DNA of 64,000 bases. Source: Methanococcoides sp. (GTDB taxonomy: Archaea > Halobacteriota > Methanosarcinia > Methanosarcinales > Methanosarcinaceae). Of the stretch, positions 51,096 to 59,685 are shown in pieces (the first letter of the stretch is position 1; each line of letters begins with the position of its first letter). Made by a program: the position numbers and the translations under genes. The notes beneath the pieces are model-generated. The model saw only the letters and a program-made list of their open reading frames with translations. It did not search any database and was not told the origin of the DNA. The stretch lies in NCBI GenBank assembly GCA_021108275.1, contig JAIORD010000037.1, positions 62,001 to 126,000 on the forward strand, written 5' to 3'.

Positions 51096-51788
51096 TTATT
51101 CAAGGACCACTTTCCCATTGACACCCATCAGAATAACGCGAGGTACGACCAAAAGAGCCTTCTTTCCGATCAATTCCATATCCACCCATCCAGGGACAGC
51201 ACTGTTATAGTCTTGAAATGGAAGATCGAAATCGGGATTGCTCAGGAACTGATAGAACAGTACTTCAGAAGCACCCTCCATATATGGGAACAAAGAAGGT
51301 AAAGTATCAAGGTTCACATACCCCGGAATTACGCGCACCCATATACGCAGCCACTTTTTGCGAGCAATTTCAAGGGAGGCCTTTAACATATCCACATATT
51401 TCCCAGTCCTCCCTTCAGACATGCCTGTCAGGTCCATAATAGCTTTCAGATCATCAAGAGGTGCTTTCAGTTCCAGGACAAAGCCATGAACATAGGGGAA
51501 TGCACTCTCCAGAACCTCTGGCTTCATTCCATTTGACTTTAACAGAACCTTTTTACCAGCATCATTAAGTGCTTTTACAAGAGGAAGAAGCTCTTTTTGC
51601 AATGTCGGCTCAGCCCCACCAAGGTGAACGGTCTTAGAAAGGGAATTTTTGGCAATATCGACCACTTCATCCACAGACATTTCTTTGAAAGGCTGATGGA
51701 TGTGAACACAATACGGACATTTCATATTGCAACCAAAAAATTCCACACGTATCATTCCATTAGAATCAGATATATCGATCAAACGCAT
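51096..51788 (-). CDS. Radical SAM protein, activase-like
   Basis: About 230 aa. FGCNMKCPYC is the radical SAM cluster (Cx3Cx2C near residue 18) and HLGGAEPTLQKELLPL the GGE-like motif (here Gly-Gly-Ala-Glu). The short size and layout match pyruvate-formate-lyase-activating-enzyme-like proteins of unknown substrate. The ATG at 51788 is preceded by GGAGGG; the frame is open to 51872 but that is not needed. Confidence 0.82.
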   Translation of the reverse strand: MRLIDISDSNGMIRVEFFGCNMKCPYCVHIHQPFKEMSVDEVVDIAKNSLSKTVHLGGAEPTLQKELLPLVKALNDAGKKVLLKSNGMKPEVLESAFPYVHGFVLELKAPLDDLKAIMDLTGMSEGRTGKYVDMLKASLEIARKKWLRIWVRVIPGYVNLDTLPSLFPYMEGASEVLFYQFLSNPDFDLPFQDYNSAVPGWVDMELIGKKALLVVPRVILMGVNGKVVLE

Positions 51789-51945
51789 CCATACCCTCCA
51801 TTTACAAGATAACCTACCTTGAATAGTAAGTTTTCCGACAAAGAATATTAAACTATGTAGCTCCCCCAGCATTTCAGCTAGGTATCACAGCGATTACTAT
51901 TTATGTACAACATGCCATCAATTCATTAAATCCAAGGTGATCACA

Positions 51946-52242
51946 ATGCCAAAAAAACTAACAATTGAAGATCTCGAAAGAAGGAAAGAGAAGATAGAGA
52001 TAGAAGAAGAACTTGGCGAAAAGCTCGAAGAACTTTATGACATAATAATGCCACCTGGAACTCCATCTTATATAATGTATGACATGATCGAAGAGTTCGA
52101 ACTGGAACCGGTCGAAAGGAAACTTAATGTTAACATCGTGGAATGTGATGAAAGGAATGTTATTGTCCTTAGAGGGAAACTCGAGGTCGTAAAGGAAGCA
52201 GAACAGTATTTTTTCAAAGAAATGAAAGAATATATCAGCTAA
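51946..52242 (+). CDS. Conserved hypothetical protein, 98 aa
   Basis: Starts MPKKLTIEDLERRKEKIEI; helix-rich and acidic, with FELEPVERKLNVNIVECDERN in the second half. The ATG at 51946 has AAGGTGATC seven bases upstream. I do not recognise the family; archaeal-looking. It is convergent with the mmp2 gene. Confidence 0.6.
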   Translation: MPKKLTIEDLERRKEKIEIEEELGEKLEELYDIIMPPGTPSYIMYDMIEEFELEPVERKLNVNIVECDERNVIVLRGKLEVVKEAEQYFFKEMKEYIS

Positions 52243-52286
52243 AACTTATCTGATAAAAGGAATGACCTGGTGGCAGTGCCACAGAA

Positions 52287-53282
52287 TCATTCAACATCTT
52301 CTGCACTCAATTCAATTCCGGTAATAGTATCAGAGTTCAGGTCAAAGACAACTGCTTTTTGCTCACCTGAGTATATATCCACGACACCTGAATCATTGAT
52401 GCTTCCAACTACCGCTGCAGTTATACCGACATCTTCAAAGATACGGATACATTCATCACAGTTCTCCGGTTTCACACTAATAACATAACCAGTGGCAGGA
52501 TAGATCTTAAGCCATTGTTCAAGCTCTAGCTCTTCTGGCATAGGGATCTTGTCAAGGTCTACGGATGCACCTACATGACTTGTCTCACATAACATGCCCA
52601 AAGTTCCGATAGTACCAGGATTACTGATATCCTTTCCTGCGATCGCCAATTTTCTTTCAGCAATGGTCTGCATTACAAGGAAACGTTCACGAACTGTCTG
52701 AGCATCCTTGAAAGATGTAGTATCCCAACTGTAAGGAGAATTCTTCCCGACCCGACCATCCATATCATAAGCAACTATTATCGAATCCCCGGGTTTTGCC
52801 ATATCACTTCTGATGATACAATCCTTTTTGGCAACACCGATTATCGCAACACCAAGGGAGTTGTAAGGAGTGTCAGGATGAATGTGACCACCTACCATGG
52901 GAACTCCGAACTTCTTAACGCCATCCTTTATTCCCCGCATCATCTCTTTGCAGGCCTCCGTGTCACAGGAAGACATGACATTGACCATTGCAACTGGCCT
53001 TCCACCCATTGCGGAGATATCATTTACATTGACAACTACGGAAGTGTACCCTGTCCACCATTGGCTTTCCATTGCGATCTTGCCCCAGATAGCATCAGCA
53101 GCGAACAGGATCACCTCATCGCCACCAGTATCTAAGACCGCAGCATCATCGCCAAAGTCAACGATCGTCTCGCCGTATTCACTGCGGACATCCTCGAACA
53201 TATTCACGATATCAGCAATGGGCTTTTTACGGGTCACACCTTCAAAATTCCGAAGGTTCACAGCTAATTGTTCAATATCCAA
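52287..53282 (-). CDS. Methanogenesis marker protein 2 (AIR synthase-like)
   Basis: About 331 aa with the PurM/AIR-synthase fold: DFGDDAAVLDTGGDE, VVVNVNDISAMGGRPVAMV, MVGGHIHPDTP. This is the methanogen-specific marker 2 type, which may phosphorylate or activate a cofactor; the substrate is unknown. I place the start at the TTG at 53282 (LDIEQLAVN), nine bases after GGGTGGATC; the longer frame to 53330 overlaps nifB. Confidence 0.85.
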   Translation of the reverse strand: MDIEQLAVNLRNFEGVTRKKPIADIVNMFEDVRSEYGETIVDFGDDAAVLDTGGDEVILFAADAIWGKIAMESQWWTGYTSVVVNVNDISAMGGRPVAMVNVMSSCDTEACKEMMRGIKDGVKKFGVPMVGGHIHPDTPYNSLGVAIIGVAKKDCIIRSDMAKPGDSIIVAYDMDGRVGKNSPYSWDTTSFKDAQTVRERFLVMQTIAERKLAIAGKDISNPGTIGTLGMLCETSHVGASVDLDKIPMPEELELEQWLKIYPATGYVISVKPENCDECIRIFEDVGITAAVVGSINDSGVVDIYSGEQKAVVFDLNSDTITGIELSAEDVE

Positions 53283-53322
53283 TAGGATCCACCCTTTAAT
53301 GTCATTAAAAAAGAATGAAAGA

Positions 53323-54261
53323 TCATTCACTGTGATCTTTCTTTTCGATCGACTCCATCTTAATGACGTTCCTGCGCTCTTCGCTCATCTGTGAAAGGTC
53401 CTTACCGATAAGACCGTAAGCATCAGACCTGCATTGGCGACAGTGCCTCATCTGCTGTACGTAAGGTTCACAGGAGTCCTGCATCTCTTTACGTACTTCA
53501 TTGGATGGAGGTTCCATGTCCGCGAACTTTGCCTGACATATGAGAGGCATGATGTTCATGATGAAAACACCCATTTCGCGTATCTTCTTTGCAACCTCTA
53601 CAATATGGTCTTTATTGATCTCCGGGATCAGGACGGTGTTCACCTTTATGACCATCCCTGCCTCAACAGCTTTCTCTATTCCTTCAAGCTGGTTGGCAAT
53701 GAGGATCTCTGCAGCTTCAACGCCTGTGTAGGATTTGCCTTTGTAAGATATATGGTCAACTATCTGTGCCTGGATCTTAGGATCGATGGCATTAAGGGTC
53801 ACAGTAAGTGTACTGACCCCTACCCTGAGAAGCTCGTCCATTTTCTCCGGCAGAGCAAGACCATTGGTACTAAGACAAAGAGTTACATCCGGGAACTCGT
53901 TCTTGATAAGTTCGAGGGTCTCAAAGGTCTCATCGTTAGCCAGCGGGTCACCAGGACCTGCCACAGCAACCACCTTAATGAAAGGATGCTCCTTGAGGAC
54001 CTGTCGTGTCTTTTCAAGAGCTTCCTGTGGAGTTAATATTTCACTTGTCACACCTGGGCGGCTTTCGTTCACACAATCGAACTTACGGTCACAATAGTTG
54101 CACTGTATATTGCATTTTGGAGCAACAGGCAAATGTATTCGACCATATTTATGCTGCGCGTTCTTATCATAACAGGGATGTTCTGAGATCTTACGCAGAA
54201 TTTCACGGTCCACATCATTTACATCATGACATTCTTCAGTGATTTTATCAGTATCAGGCAA
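53323..54261 (-). CDS. nifB: NifB-like radical SAM protein
   Basis: A 312-aa radical SAM enzyme. APKCNIQCNYCDRKFDC holds the SAM cluster, preceded by HPCY, and followed by NESRPGVTSE and the C-terminal HCRQCRSDAYG; all are features of NifB, which builds the carbide-centred Fe-S precursor of nitrogenase cofactors. NifB homologues also occur in methanogens without a nearby nitrogenase set, and no nif structural gene is visible here. It is followed by the marker 2 gene. Confidence 0.88.
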   Translation of the reverse strand: MPDTDKITEECHDVNDVDREILRKISEHPCYDKNAQHKYGRIHLPVAPKCNIQCNYCDRKFDCVNESRPGVTSEILTPQEALEKTRQVLKEHPFIKVVAVAGPGDPLANDETFETLELIKNEFPDVTLCLSTNGLALPEKMDELLRVGVSTLTVTLNAIDPKIQAQIVDHISYKGKSYTGVEAAEILIANQLEGIEKAVEAGMVIKVNTVLIPEINKDHIVEVAKKIREMGVFIMNIMPLICQAKFADMEPPSNEVRKEMQDSCEPYVQQMRHCRQCRSDAYGLIGKDLSQMSEERRNVIKMESIEKKDHSE

Positions 54262-54340
54262 AATATGTCCTCCGGCAGTAATAAAGAATTTGAACTTAAA
54301 TTAAGACCTTTAAAGATATAGATATAGGTTTTGGAATATA

Positions 54341-54691
54341 TCAGTCAAAACCGTTCAATTCGCACCATTTACCATGACCTTCCCATACCTTTACAGATAC
54401 TGGAAGCCCAAGCTGCTCAAAAAGCTGACCATGCATGTGTTCGCACATATTTTCAGCACTTGGGAAAGGAAGAACGTCATTCAAAAGCTTATGGTCGTAT
54501 GTTTTGAGGATTTCCTTTACGATCTTCTTGATAATGTAAAAATCCATGACCATTCCATTCTCTTGTTTCTCGCCTTCCAGAACTATCTCTATTTTATAGG
54601 TGTGACCGTGGACTATACCACAGGTCTCGTGTTCCGGCAAATAGTGTGCACTGTCAATGTATTCTATTATTCCAAGTCTCATTTTTGTCAT
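54341..54691 (-). CDS. queD: 6-carboxytetrahydropterin synthase (QueD)
   Basis: About 116 aa of the 6-pyruvoyltetrahydropterin synthase fold: zinc histidines in YIDSAHYLPEHETC and IVHGHTYKIEI. It makes the carboxy-pterin used by QueE. The ATG at 54691 overlaps the queE stop (TAATG); an upstream GTG at 54706 is less likely. Confidence 0.88.
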   Translation of the reverse strand: MTKMRLGIIEYIDSAHYLPEHETCGIVHGHTYKIEIVLEGEKQENGMVMDFYIIKKIVKEILKTYDHKLLNDVLPFPSAENMCEHMHGQLFEQLGLPVSVKVWEGHGKWCELNGFD

Positions 54692-55407
54692 TATAGGCAA
54701 CCCCACATTTTGTGTGTCTGAGGAATTATTAATGTATCCACTGAATCAAGCAGGTCTTTTTGCAATTGAAGCAAAAATTCAATGCCTGATGAAAAATGTT
54801 TTTGTGTTACCGGTTGAAGCACAACACAGGAAACATATTCGGATATAGCATCCACCATCCTGTATACATCATCCGGAACAGTATCCTTTGTGACGACCAG
54901 TTTACAGAAACATTCCCTGTCCTTTGTCTGTCTGAGTATTCTAAAACATTCGATGGTCTGTTCAAGATGTGTCACAAGGTCCTCACCTTCGAACTCATCT
55001 ATGAGCTTTATGTCCCCTGAAACGTAAGAGACCTTATCCTTGATCTTTTCCGCCATATGAGGCAATGTCATGTTCGATTCCAGATACAATGGATGAGGTA
55101 TATCCATCTCGGAAATGAAATCCGCATGGAGAAGAGGTTCACCCCCGGTCAGGGAAACTGAATGGATATTGCCATAATTACCAAGGAGCTCACTGACCTG
55201 AGAGGTCACAAGAGGATTCGGGATATTCTCAAAGCTGTTCGAACCCGGTGTTCTTTCAAACATGCAGACACTGGGGTCTGCCGGTTCGGTATCACAATAA
55301 GAACAATTCAGATTGCATCCGATGAAACGCACGAATGCCTGCCTCACACCAACATGAGGACCTTCGCCCTGAACAGAACAGAATATCTCACTTATGGGAG
55401 CTTCCAT
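54691..55407 (-). CDS. queE: 7-carboxy-7-deazaguanine synthase (QueE)
   Basis: A 238-aa radical SAM enzyme: FCSVQGEGPHVGVRQAFVRF, cluster GCNLNCSYCDTE (Cx3Cx2C), and SLTGGEPLLHADF. It turns 6-carboxytetrahydropterin to CDG for archaeosine. Its ATG touches the DUF366 stop. Confidence 0.93.
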   Translation of the reverse strand: MEAPISEIFCSVQGEGPHVGVRQAFVRFIGCNLNCSYCDTEPADPSVCMFERTPGSNSFENIPNPLVTSQVSELLGNYGNIHSVSLTGGEPLLHADFISEMDIPHPLYLESNMTLPHMAEKIKDKVSYVSGDIKLIDEFEGEDLVTHLEQTIECFRILRQTKDRECFCKLVVTKDTVPDDVYRMVDAISEYVSCVVLQPVTQKHFSSGIEFLLQLQKDLLDSVDTLIIPQTHKMWGCL

Positions 55408-55973
55408 CAGATCACATCCAGAGGCCGTGATTTTCGCAGGTCTTTTTCAATATCATGGATCTCAGCAACATATCGATCGCCAATGTCAGTAAGTAAGCTT
55501 ACTGCCCTGGCCTCATCGATCCCGACATCATTGAGGTTGCCATAGAAATCATGGTAGACATTTATACCAAAATGGATCTTCTGGGATACTGCCGAAGTGC
55601 TGGCGATCGATATCGTCAGTTTTTTACCATTTACAAAAAGGTCATCCCCCTGACGGGTGGTAACGATACCATTAGCAGACAAAGATTCTGCAACAATTGA
55701 AGTAAAGAGCCGCTGTCTCGCGTATACCAATTTAAGGTCAGTGGAATCGAAGTGCTCTATTAAGAAATGCAGCATATCTGTAGAATAGATGGAATCGCCC
55801 ATTCTTTTGTCTTCAAGGTCTATCATATGTTCTATCTTAACATCGCATCCGCCCCGGAAGGCAACGATGGAATCATACTGAACACCTTTCAGGTTATACG
55901 CCCAGAGAGAAGATATCTGGCTGCCATCATAATGTACTTTTTCATCTAGAACGATACATTCCATTACAAACAC
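55407..55973 (-). CDS. DUF366 family protein in the archaeosine operon
   Basis: A 188-aa soluble protein (LDEKVHYDGSQISSLWAY, VARQRLFTS, YHDFYGNLNDVGIDEARAVS). It belongs to the archaeal DUF366 group as far as I can tell. It lies between queC and queE with minimal gaps, so it should serve preQ0/archaeosine synthesis or a pathway that shares it. Function not established. Confidence 0.7.
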   Translation of the reverse strand: MFVMECIVLDEKVHYDGSQISSLWAYNLKGVQYDSIVAFRGGCDVKIEHMIDLEDKRMGDSIYSTDMLHFLIEHFDSTDLKLVYARQRLFTSIVAESLSANGIVTTRQGDDLFVNGKKLTISIASTSAVSQKIHFGINVYHDFYGNLNDVGIDEARAVSLLTDIGDRYVAEIHDIEKDLRKSRPLDVI

Positions 55974-55977
55974 CTTA

Positions 55978-56676
55978 TCATTTTAAGTCAGCTCGTTTTT
56001 TAGTAAGAGGATCTTCAAACTCGGAGGCAAGGAATGCACGCTTCCTCCTCATGCAACTTTCACACAAACCACAAGGCTCTTCGGCCCCGTGGTAGCAACT
56101 CCAGCTCCATTCCAGAGGTGCACCCAATTCCATTGCTTTGCGTACTATGGATACCTTATCCATATCAATAAGTGGTGCGAGTACTTTTACACCGTTAGCA
56201 GTTGAATAGGAAAAACATTCATCCACTGCGTTCACGAACTCTTTGGAATTATCCGGAAATGTTTTTGCCTCTTCACCATTGAAGCCTGCGATGACATATT
56301 CACATCCATAGCTTTCAGCAAAGCTTGCTGCAATATTAATGAAAACCCCATTCCTGTTGGGTACCCACACGTTCTTTGCAGAATCAGCAGTGATGTTAGA
56401 AGCATCATCCACGATGTCTTCGATAGACAGTTCAGGAACATCCAGGTCCTTGTTCACAAGAGAGGTATTCGTGATGGAACCAAGCCATTTCAGTGGAATT
56501 ATCCTATGCTCGATACCATAGTGTTCACATACATATCTGGAATTTTCGATCTCCTTTTCAACGGAGCGTTGACCATAATCGAATGTCAGCGCCATTACAA
56601 CTTCATGGTCCTGTAATGCAATTGCAAGAGCGGCTACCGAATCAAGACCACTGCTCAGTAATAGTATAGACTTCAT
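55978..56676 (-). CDS. queC: 7-cyano-7-deazaguanine synthase (QueC)
   Basis: A 232-aa ATP-dependent nitrile-forming enzyme: the PP-loop [23 protein letters not shown], and the zinc cysteines ending in [14 protein letters not shown]. It converts CDG to preQ0, which archaeal TGT inserts into tRNA for archaeosine. First gene of the operon. Confidence 0.95.
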   Translation of the reverse strand: MKSILLLSSGLDSVAALAIALQDHEVVMALTFDYGQRSVEKEIENSRYVCEHYGIEHRIIPLKWLGSITNTSLVNKDLDVPELSIEDIVDDASNITADSAKNVWVPNRNGVFINIAASFAESYGCEYVIAGFNGEEAKTFPDNSKEFVNAVDECFSYSTANGVKVLAPLIDMDKVSIVRKAMELGAPLEWSWSCYHGAEEPCGLCESCMRRKRAFLASEFEDPLTKKRADLK

Positions 56677-57078
56677 GAGAAAACTCCGAAATAATATATT
56701 ATGTGGATATTACCTTAGTAATACCCCAGTATTATTTAAAGTTGCCGAAAACAAAAAATAGTTGCAAATCAATTCATAAAAGCGTAATCTACAGACATTT
56801 TTAAAAAAAAGAAGAAATTGGTAAAACCATTATTTAATATTTAAAAAATAAATTCGAATAAAAAAGAAGAGAAAAGGATCAGCATGCCATTCAAACCTGA
56901 CTGATCCCTGACTGCTCCACCATTGCCGATCCAAGACAGCGGATCGTACAATACTGCTCCTTCATACGAATATCATAAACAATTATCTCTAAAGATATAT
57001 TTTCACCAGGAAAATTTCACTCGATCAATTGGTTGGCATAAACTATGAAATGATATTGCTTGGCGGATATAACATATT
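56677..57078. other. 402-bp intergenic region with one tiny possible ORF
   Basis: A minus-strand frame at 56891-56965 gives a 24-residue peptide (MKEQYCTIRCLGSAMVEQSG...), with the frame open upstream (ENISLEIIVYDIR) until a stop. Coding-like but too short to assign. The remainder is A-rich leader of queC and tail of the alanine dehydrogenase. Confidence 0.35.
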
Positions 57079-58059
57079 TTAGAACATTGAAAGAGATCTA
57101 CCCAATCCCCTTTTCTTTGCGGCATTATAAACGATGGTTGCAGTGGCAATATCCTGAATTGCAAGCCCTGTGGAATCAAAAACGGTGATTTCCGACTCGT
57201 TCTCCCTGCCAACTTTGATATCGGCAACCACTTCGCCAATTTCAGCCCAGATGTCATCGGAGGTTATGACCCCATCTGACAAAGGAACATTCACTTCCCC
57301 TGAATGTGATGCCTGAACAATATCATCCACGATCACCTTTGCACGGGTCAGAAGCATCGGATCAAGTTCTTCCTTACCAGCAGCATCCGCACCTATGGCA
57401 TTGATATGAGTTCCAGGTTTGATCCATTCGGACCTAACGACCGGTTCCCTGACAGGGGTCACAGTAACAAGGATATCACAATCACAGACCTCCTCCACAG
57501 AAGATGCCACAATTATTTCAGCACCTATCTTTTGTATCATATCCCCCCTGAACCCTTCAGCCCGGTCCGTGCTTATATCATAGACCTTTACCTGATGAAT
57601 ATCAAAGACAAGCGACAATGCCATCAACTGTGTCTTTGCCTGATTTCCGGCACCAACAATGCCTACAACATGTGAATCCTTACGTGCAAGATATTTTGCA
57701 GCGACCCCTCCGGCAGCACCGGTACGCAGATCAGTAAGATAGGTCCCATCCATCACCGCAAGAGGCTGACCGGTCTCTGTGGAGTTCAGGACGAACAGAG
57801 CCATCACCGAGGGCAGGCCTTTAGCACGATTATCAGGGTGAACATTGACTATCTTCACACCCGCAACATCCTGCTCCTCAAGATAAGCAGGCATGGTTCG
57901 AAGATCACCGTTGTGTTTATCAAAATACAGATAGGATTTAGGAGGCATTTGAACTTTCTTTCTCCCATGTTGTTCAAATGCCTTTTCAACAGCTTCCATT
58001 ACCGCAGAAAGCTCGAGAATAGATCTTACGTCATTCTGATCCAACCATAGAATATCCAT
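57079..58059 (-). CDS. ala: Alanine dehydrogenase, ornithine-cyclodeaminase family
   Basis: About 326 aa. NAD-binding Rossmann fold GIVGAGNQAKTQL near residue 135, the substrate lysine/arginine segments PKSYLYF and TDLRTGAAGGVAAKYLA. It matches the archaeal alanine dehydrogenase (Archaeoglobus type) in layout; related enzymes act on other amino acids, so the substrate is likely but not certain. The ATG at 58059 (MDILWL) follows AATGGG. Monocistronic. Confidence 0.8.
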   Translation of the reverse strand: MDILWLDQNDVRSILELSAVMEAVEKAFEQHGRKKVQMPPKSYLYFDKHNGDLRTMPAYLEEQDVAGVKIVNVHPDNRAKGLPSVMALFVLNSTETGQPLAVMDGTYLTDLRTGAAGGVAAKYLARKDSHVVGIVGAGNQAKTQLMALSLVFDIHQVKVYDISTDRAEGFRGDMIQKIGAEIIVASSVEEVCDCDILVTVTPVREPVVRSEWIKPGTHINAIGADAAGKEELDPMLLTRAKVIVDDIVQASHSGEVNVPLSDGVITSDDIWAEIGEVVADIKVGRENESEITVFDSTGLAIQDIATATIVYNAAKKRGLGRSLSMF

Positions 58060-58258
58060 TTTATATAACCCCAATAATCAAATGATGCTGAAAGCTATAA
58101 ACTTACTGGAGAATTTTTATTTCTCGGTTTTAACTATAATATGCATAATTGGTGCATTTATATGAGTATATTTATATTTTCAGTTTTTTTGAATGTGATA
58201 AGGCATAAATAGAATTTGTAACATAGTTAATTTATCCGACTAAATATCGGAGAGTGGT

Positions 58259-58699
58259 GTGGTTGATTACGGCATTAAACAATTAAGAGAAGAATTGAAA
58301 CACTTTATAAAAGAGATTCTACTCTCGTTAATGGCAATACTCCCCGTAGCCAACAGGCTCTTTCCCGGAGGCAATGCTATGAGTAAATTATTATCTTTCT
58401 TGCATGACATCCGATACGTCCTTTTGTTCTACATAGTCGGGGATCTCCTGACCACATACATAGGAATAAACGGAGGACATGGGTACGAATCGAATCCATT
58501 CCTTCCATCATTTGGCCTGACTTTTTTATTAAAGCTCTTATACATATGCCTGTTAGGTATCCTCTACATCAGAACGCTTGAAAGACCGATCTTATGGGAT
58601 TTCACAAGACACACAATAGTATTGATCGGAATATTTGCCACAGTGAACAATCTTATAGTCATTTATTATGGGTATTCACCCATTCAGCTTGTGATCTAA
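58259..58699 (+). CDS. Integral membrane protein (DUF5658-like)
   Basis: A 146-aa protein with an amphipathic lead and three membrane helices (YVLLFYIVGDLLTTYIGI, LTFLLKLLYICLLGILYI, TIVLIGIFATVNNLIVIYY). The GDLLTTYIGI-NGGHGYESNPF segment is shared by DUF5658-type proteins. The GTG at 58259 follows GGAGAG. Function unknown; its end is 100 bases before the repeat-bounded cassette. Confidence 0.65.
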   Translation: MVDYGIKQLREELKHFIKEILLSLMAILPVANRLFPGGNAMSKLLSFLHDIRYVLLFYIVGDLLTTYIGINGGHGYESNPFLPSFGLTFLLKLLYICLLGILYIRTLERPILWDFTRHTIVLIGIFATVNNLIVIYYGYSPIQLVI

Positions 58700-58825
58700 T
58701 GACAAAGGTCAAGTATTGAATTCACCAGAAGGAGAATCGAACCTTTTTCAAACTTCCTCAAAAGCTTGCCTTTACATCAGATATTTGAACTTTTCGAGAA
58801 TGGCCGCTTTGTCCGAAAAAGAGGG

Positions 58826-58883
58826 TATTTATCGGACAACAACATGAATTTTCTGTCAAAATCAGTATTATTCGGACAAAGTG
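58826..58883 (+). repeat. Left subterminal repeat of the cassette
   Basis: This 58-bp stretch (TATTTATCGGACAAC... to CGGACAAAGTG) aligns with 59550-59604 (TATTTGTCGGTCAAA... to CGGACAAAGCG) in the same orientation with few mismatches and short gaps. Both contain repeated TCGG(A/T)CAA words, like binding sites for a transposase or regulator. Confidence 0.7.
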
Positions 58884-58890
58884 TAAAAGA

Positions 58891-59112
58891 ATGAGAACAA
58901 ATTTCAGTAGATCACTAATTTTGGCAATATGTGATTATACATATGGTGCTGGATGTGGATTAACTGGTATAGCTACTTGCTTACTTGGTTGTGCAATATT
59001 CACAGGTCCTGCATTAGCTGCATGTGGACCAATCTGTGGAGTTGTATTCATTGTGTTGTGCATATATAGAACACAGAATAATTATCCACTTATTTGCACA
59101 CAATATTGTTAA
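58891..59112 (+). CDS. Cysteine-rich bacteriocin-like peptide
   Basis: A 73-aa protein with nine cysteines (14, 22, 30, 34, 45, 49, 57, 69, 73), three of them paired as CxxxC, spread over a small, glycine/alanine-rich hydrophobic core (LLGCAIFTGPALAACGPICG). No known enzyme motif. The pattern of small hydrophobic residues between cysteines resembles halocin C8-like archaeal peptides, but that is a resemblance only. It lies inside the inverted-repeat cassette and starts eight bases after the left subterminal repeat. Confidence 0.6.
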   Translation: MRTNFSRSLILAICDYTYGAGCGLTGIATCLLGCAIFTGPALAACGPICGVVFIVLCIYRTQNNYPLICTQYC

Positions 59113-59205
59113 ATATATTACAATGTTATATTTACCAATAGAATCCCATTGGAAAATATTATTTTTTTGTAAAACGCATGGTTAAATATTGGAGATGTAA
59201 ACAAT

Positions 59206-59409
59206 ATGCTACTTGGTTCTTTATTATTGACCGTATTGATAATGATTTTACTAACTCAATACCCATTCTATGTTCAGAAATATAAACCAAAAAAATATGT
59301 TGGCATATGGTACACCTTTGGAGAAATAAACAGAACCCCGATTCGTGCATTAGTGTATCCACTTGTTTACTTGATTGTTGGTTTGATATATATTTTATTT
59401 ATTCAATGA
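59206..59409 (+). CDS. Small two-helix membrane protein in the cassette
   Basis: A 67-aa protein: helix 1 LLGSLLLTVLIMILLTQYPFY, a basic loop (VQKYKPKKYVGIWYTFGEIN), and helix 2 LVYPLVYLIVGLIYILF. A GGAG site lies in the 15 bases before the ATG. Size and neighbours would suit an immunity or anchoring protein for the cysteine-rich peptide; this is a guess. Confidence 0.55.
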   Translation: MLLGSLLLTVLIMILLTQYPFYVQKYKPKKYVGIWYTFGEINRTPIRALVYPLVYLIVGLIYILFIQ

Positions 59410-59549
59410 CTATCCCATTTTCATATGGAGATTATGTATTATCAGGGCAAAAAGGTATTGGAATCAAGTGAAAGAAATTAAATCCAAGTTCTTAATACAT
59501 AGCCTCAGTTATGTCAAGAGTTTAGTTTGGTTGAGGATTTCTAAATAGC

Positions 59550-59604
59550 TATTTGTCGGTCAAAAATATGAATTATCGGTCAAATCGATTTTTCGGACAA
59601 AGCG
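59550..59604 (+). repeat. Right subterminal repeat of the cassette
   Basis: Partner of 58826-58883; its last 16 bases form the right terminal inverted repeat, while in the left copy the same word (TTCGGACAAAG) lies inside the element, with the true left end inverted outside it. Confidence 0.7.
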
Positions 59605-59685
59605 GAGAATGGCTACTTAAGAACTTTACATAAAGATCGATCACTTTGCGATATATTGATGTACTTATAAAAGAGATTCATTTTA

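Larger units (their letters stand above)
58797..59612 (+). mobile_element. 802-bp transposon-like cassette with 17-bp inverted ends and 7-bp flanking duplication
   Basis: The cassette body is 58804-59605. Its left end CCGCTTTGTCCGAAAAA (58804-58820) is the exact reverse complement of its right end TTTTTCGGACAAAGCGG (59589-59605). AGAATGG occurs directly outside each end (58797-58803 and 59606-59612), as expected for a target duplication. Inside are two small genes (58891-59112 and 59206-59409) but no transposase. Each end is followed or preceded by a ~57-bp subterminal repeat in direct orientation. Confidence 0.8.

Noticed and set aside
58722-58748. tRNA-like T-arm on the minus strand before the cassette (GGTTCGATTCTCC)
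   Set aside because: The stem pairs poorly and no other cloverleaf part is present; could be chance.
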